A stretch of 64,000 nt of DNA from Rhizobium leguminosarum (GTDB lineage Bacteria > Pseudomonadota > Alphaproteobacteria > Rhizobiales > Rhizobiaceae). Below the pieces are notes generated by a model. That model did not search any database. It was not told where the DNA came from and saw nothing but the letters and a program-made list of their open reading frames with translations. Numbering within the stretch: the stretch's first letter is position 1; the number at the start of each line of letters is the position of its first letter. Shown one piece after another: positions 63,470 to 64,000 of this stretch. The translations under genes were made by a program, and so were the position numbers. Where the stretch lies: assembly GCF_017876795.1 (NCBI RefSeq), contig NZ_JAGIOR010000001.1:1824501-1888500 (forward strand), read 5' to 3'.

Positions 63470-64000
63470 TGGATTCCACCTTTTCGTCGAAGTCGTGCAG
63501 GAAGGTCATGAAGCCGGCGAGATCGAAGGCGGCGACATAGGCGTAGAGTTTCTCGGTGAATGGCTGATTTGCCTCCACCTTGGCAAGGTCCGAAAGCTTG
63601 GCTTCAATGCCTCTGATATAGCCGATCTCACCGAGCCGCAGCAATTCCTGCACATGGGCAGCACCTGGGCTCAGCATCGGCGCTTGGGGCTTAACAGGAA
63701 TTGCGGGCGCGGCGTCGGCATAGACCCATTTCAGCCCAAGATGCAAAGCGAGTTTGTCGCGGAGCTGGCGGATGTCGACCGGCTTGCCGATCGCATCATT
63801 GTGGCTGTCGTCACTGTCGCTGAGAACGGCGGCATCACCGATATTGGCCGAAAGCATCAACACCGGCGCTGTCTGGCCGGCCTCGCGCAGACGCGAGACG
63901 AGCTGCCAGCCGTTCATGCCGGGCATCAGGATATCGACGAGGAAGAGGTCTGGCATGATGCCCTCGATCAGCGTCAGGCATTCGGTGCCGCCCGCCGCCG
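63462..64000 (-). CDS. hybrid sensor histidine kinase, C-terminal part (runs off the window)
   Basis: The frame is open to the right edge of the window, so only the C-terminal 179 residues are seen. It holds a receiver domain with phospho-Asp in DLFLVDILMPGMNGWQLVSRL, Ser in LMLSANIG and Lys in AIGKPVDIRQL. A helical tail of about 75 residues follows (HVQELLRLGEIGYIRGIEAKL). Such tails occur at the end of hybrid kinases paired with LuxR-type regulators. The sensor and kinase domains must lie beyond 64000. Input signal unknown. Confidence 0.75.
   Translation of the reverse strand, partial: AAGGTECLTLIEGIMPDLFLVDILMPGMNGWQLVSRLREAGQTAPVLMLSANIGDAAVLSDSDDSHNDAIGKPVDIRQLRDKLALHLGLKWVYADAAPAIPVKPQAPMLSPGAAHVQELLRLGEIGYIRGIEAKLSDLAKVEANQPFTEKLYAYVAAFDLAGFMTFLHDFDEKVESIG

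Overview
The window reads as chromosomal DNA from a Rhizobium of the leguminosarum/etli/phaseoli group (Alphaproteobacteria). The evidence is high GC with strong C/G third-position bias, the essential alphaproteobacterial cell-cycle genes (chpT, ctrA and a DUF1153/sciP gene), the Bra/Liv amino-acid operon in the order H-M-G-F-small membrane protein-binding protein, a pssB-pssA exopolysaccharide pair, and several rhizobial palindromic intergenic mosaic elements. There is no rRNA, tRNA or CRISPR. The only complete insertion sequence is an IS630-type element.

Layout. 1-4.6 kb: glycerol-3-phosphate ABC importer ugpBAEC. 4.6-10.5 kb: small metabolic genes (cupin, AhpD-like protein, TIM-barrel isomerase, SDR), an Rrf2 regulator, a 225-bp MITE-like element, an SfnB-like flavoprotein and a PPP-type phosphatase. 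10.5-29.8 kb: an efflux-rich stretch with two RND pump/adaptor pairs and one MarR-EmrA-EmrB operon. A Na+/H+ antiporter, two LysR regulators (divergent from an SDR and from a hydrolase-like protein), a DNA glycosylase and a small acidic protein lie among them. 29.9-32.7 kb: a two-gene sugar-acid operon (beta-hydroxyacid dehydrogenase and IlvD/Edd dehydratase). 32.7-33.9 kb: the IS630 element. 33.9-38 kb: a PAS-GGDEF-EAL protein, a GNAT and an EamA exporter.

38-46.8 kb is a housekeeping block: purA, a large acidic single-span membrane protein, rpoH, an RluD-type pseudouridine synthase, a small membrane protein, a SpoU/TrmH methyltransferase and a coiled-coil membrane protein. 46.9-51.9 kb is a cell-cycle/envelope cluster: eipA-like DUF1134, chpT, an atypical single-domain receiver, ctrA, a fliJ-like gene, a GNAT, pqiA-like and sciP. 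52.9-55.2 kb holds pssA and pssB with a long non-coding leader between them. 55.7-61.4 kb is the bra operon closed by a strong terminator. The window ends with a 2-hydroxyacid dehydrogenase and a two-component pair whose kinase runs off the right edge.

The most interesting non-gene structure is repeat-derived. One element supplies the stop codon of the SfnB-like gene and another that of a LysR gene, and the IS630 transposase borrows its stop codon from the TA target duplication. One palindromic repeat family shows compensatory stem changes around a constant loop. The most interesting protein-level oddities are an alpha/beta-hydrolase without its nucleophilic serine beside an RND pump, a receiver lacking two of its usual residues between chpT and ctrA, and an uncharacterised membrane protein inside the amino-acid transporter operon. 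I found no clear, wholly new multi-gene system.
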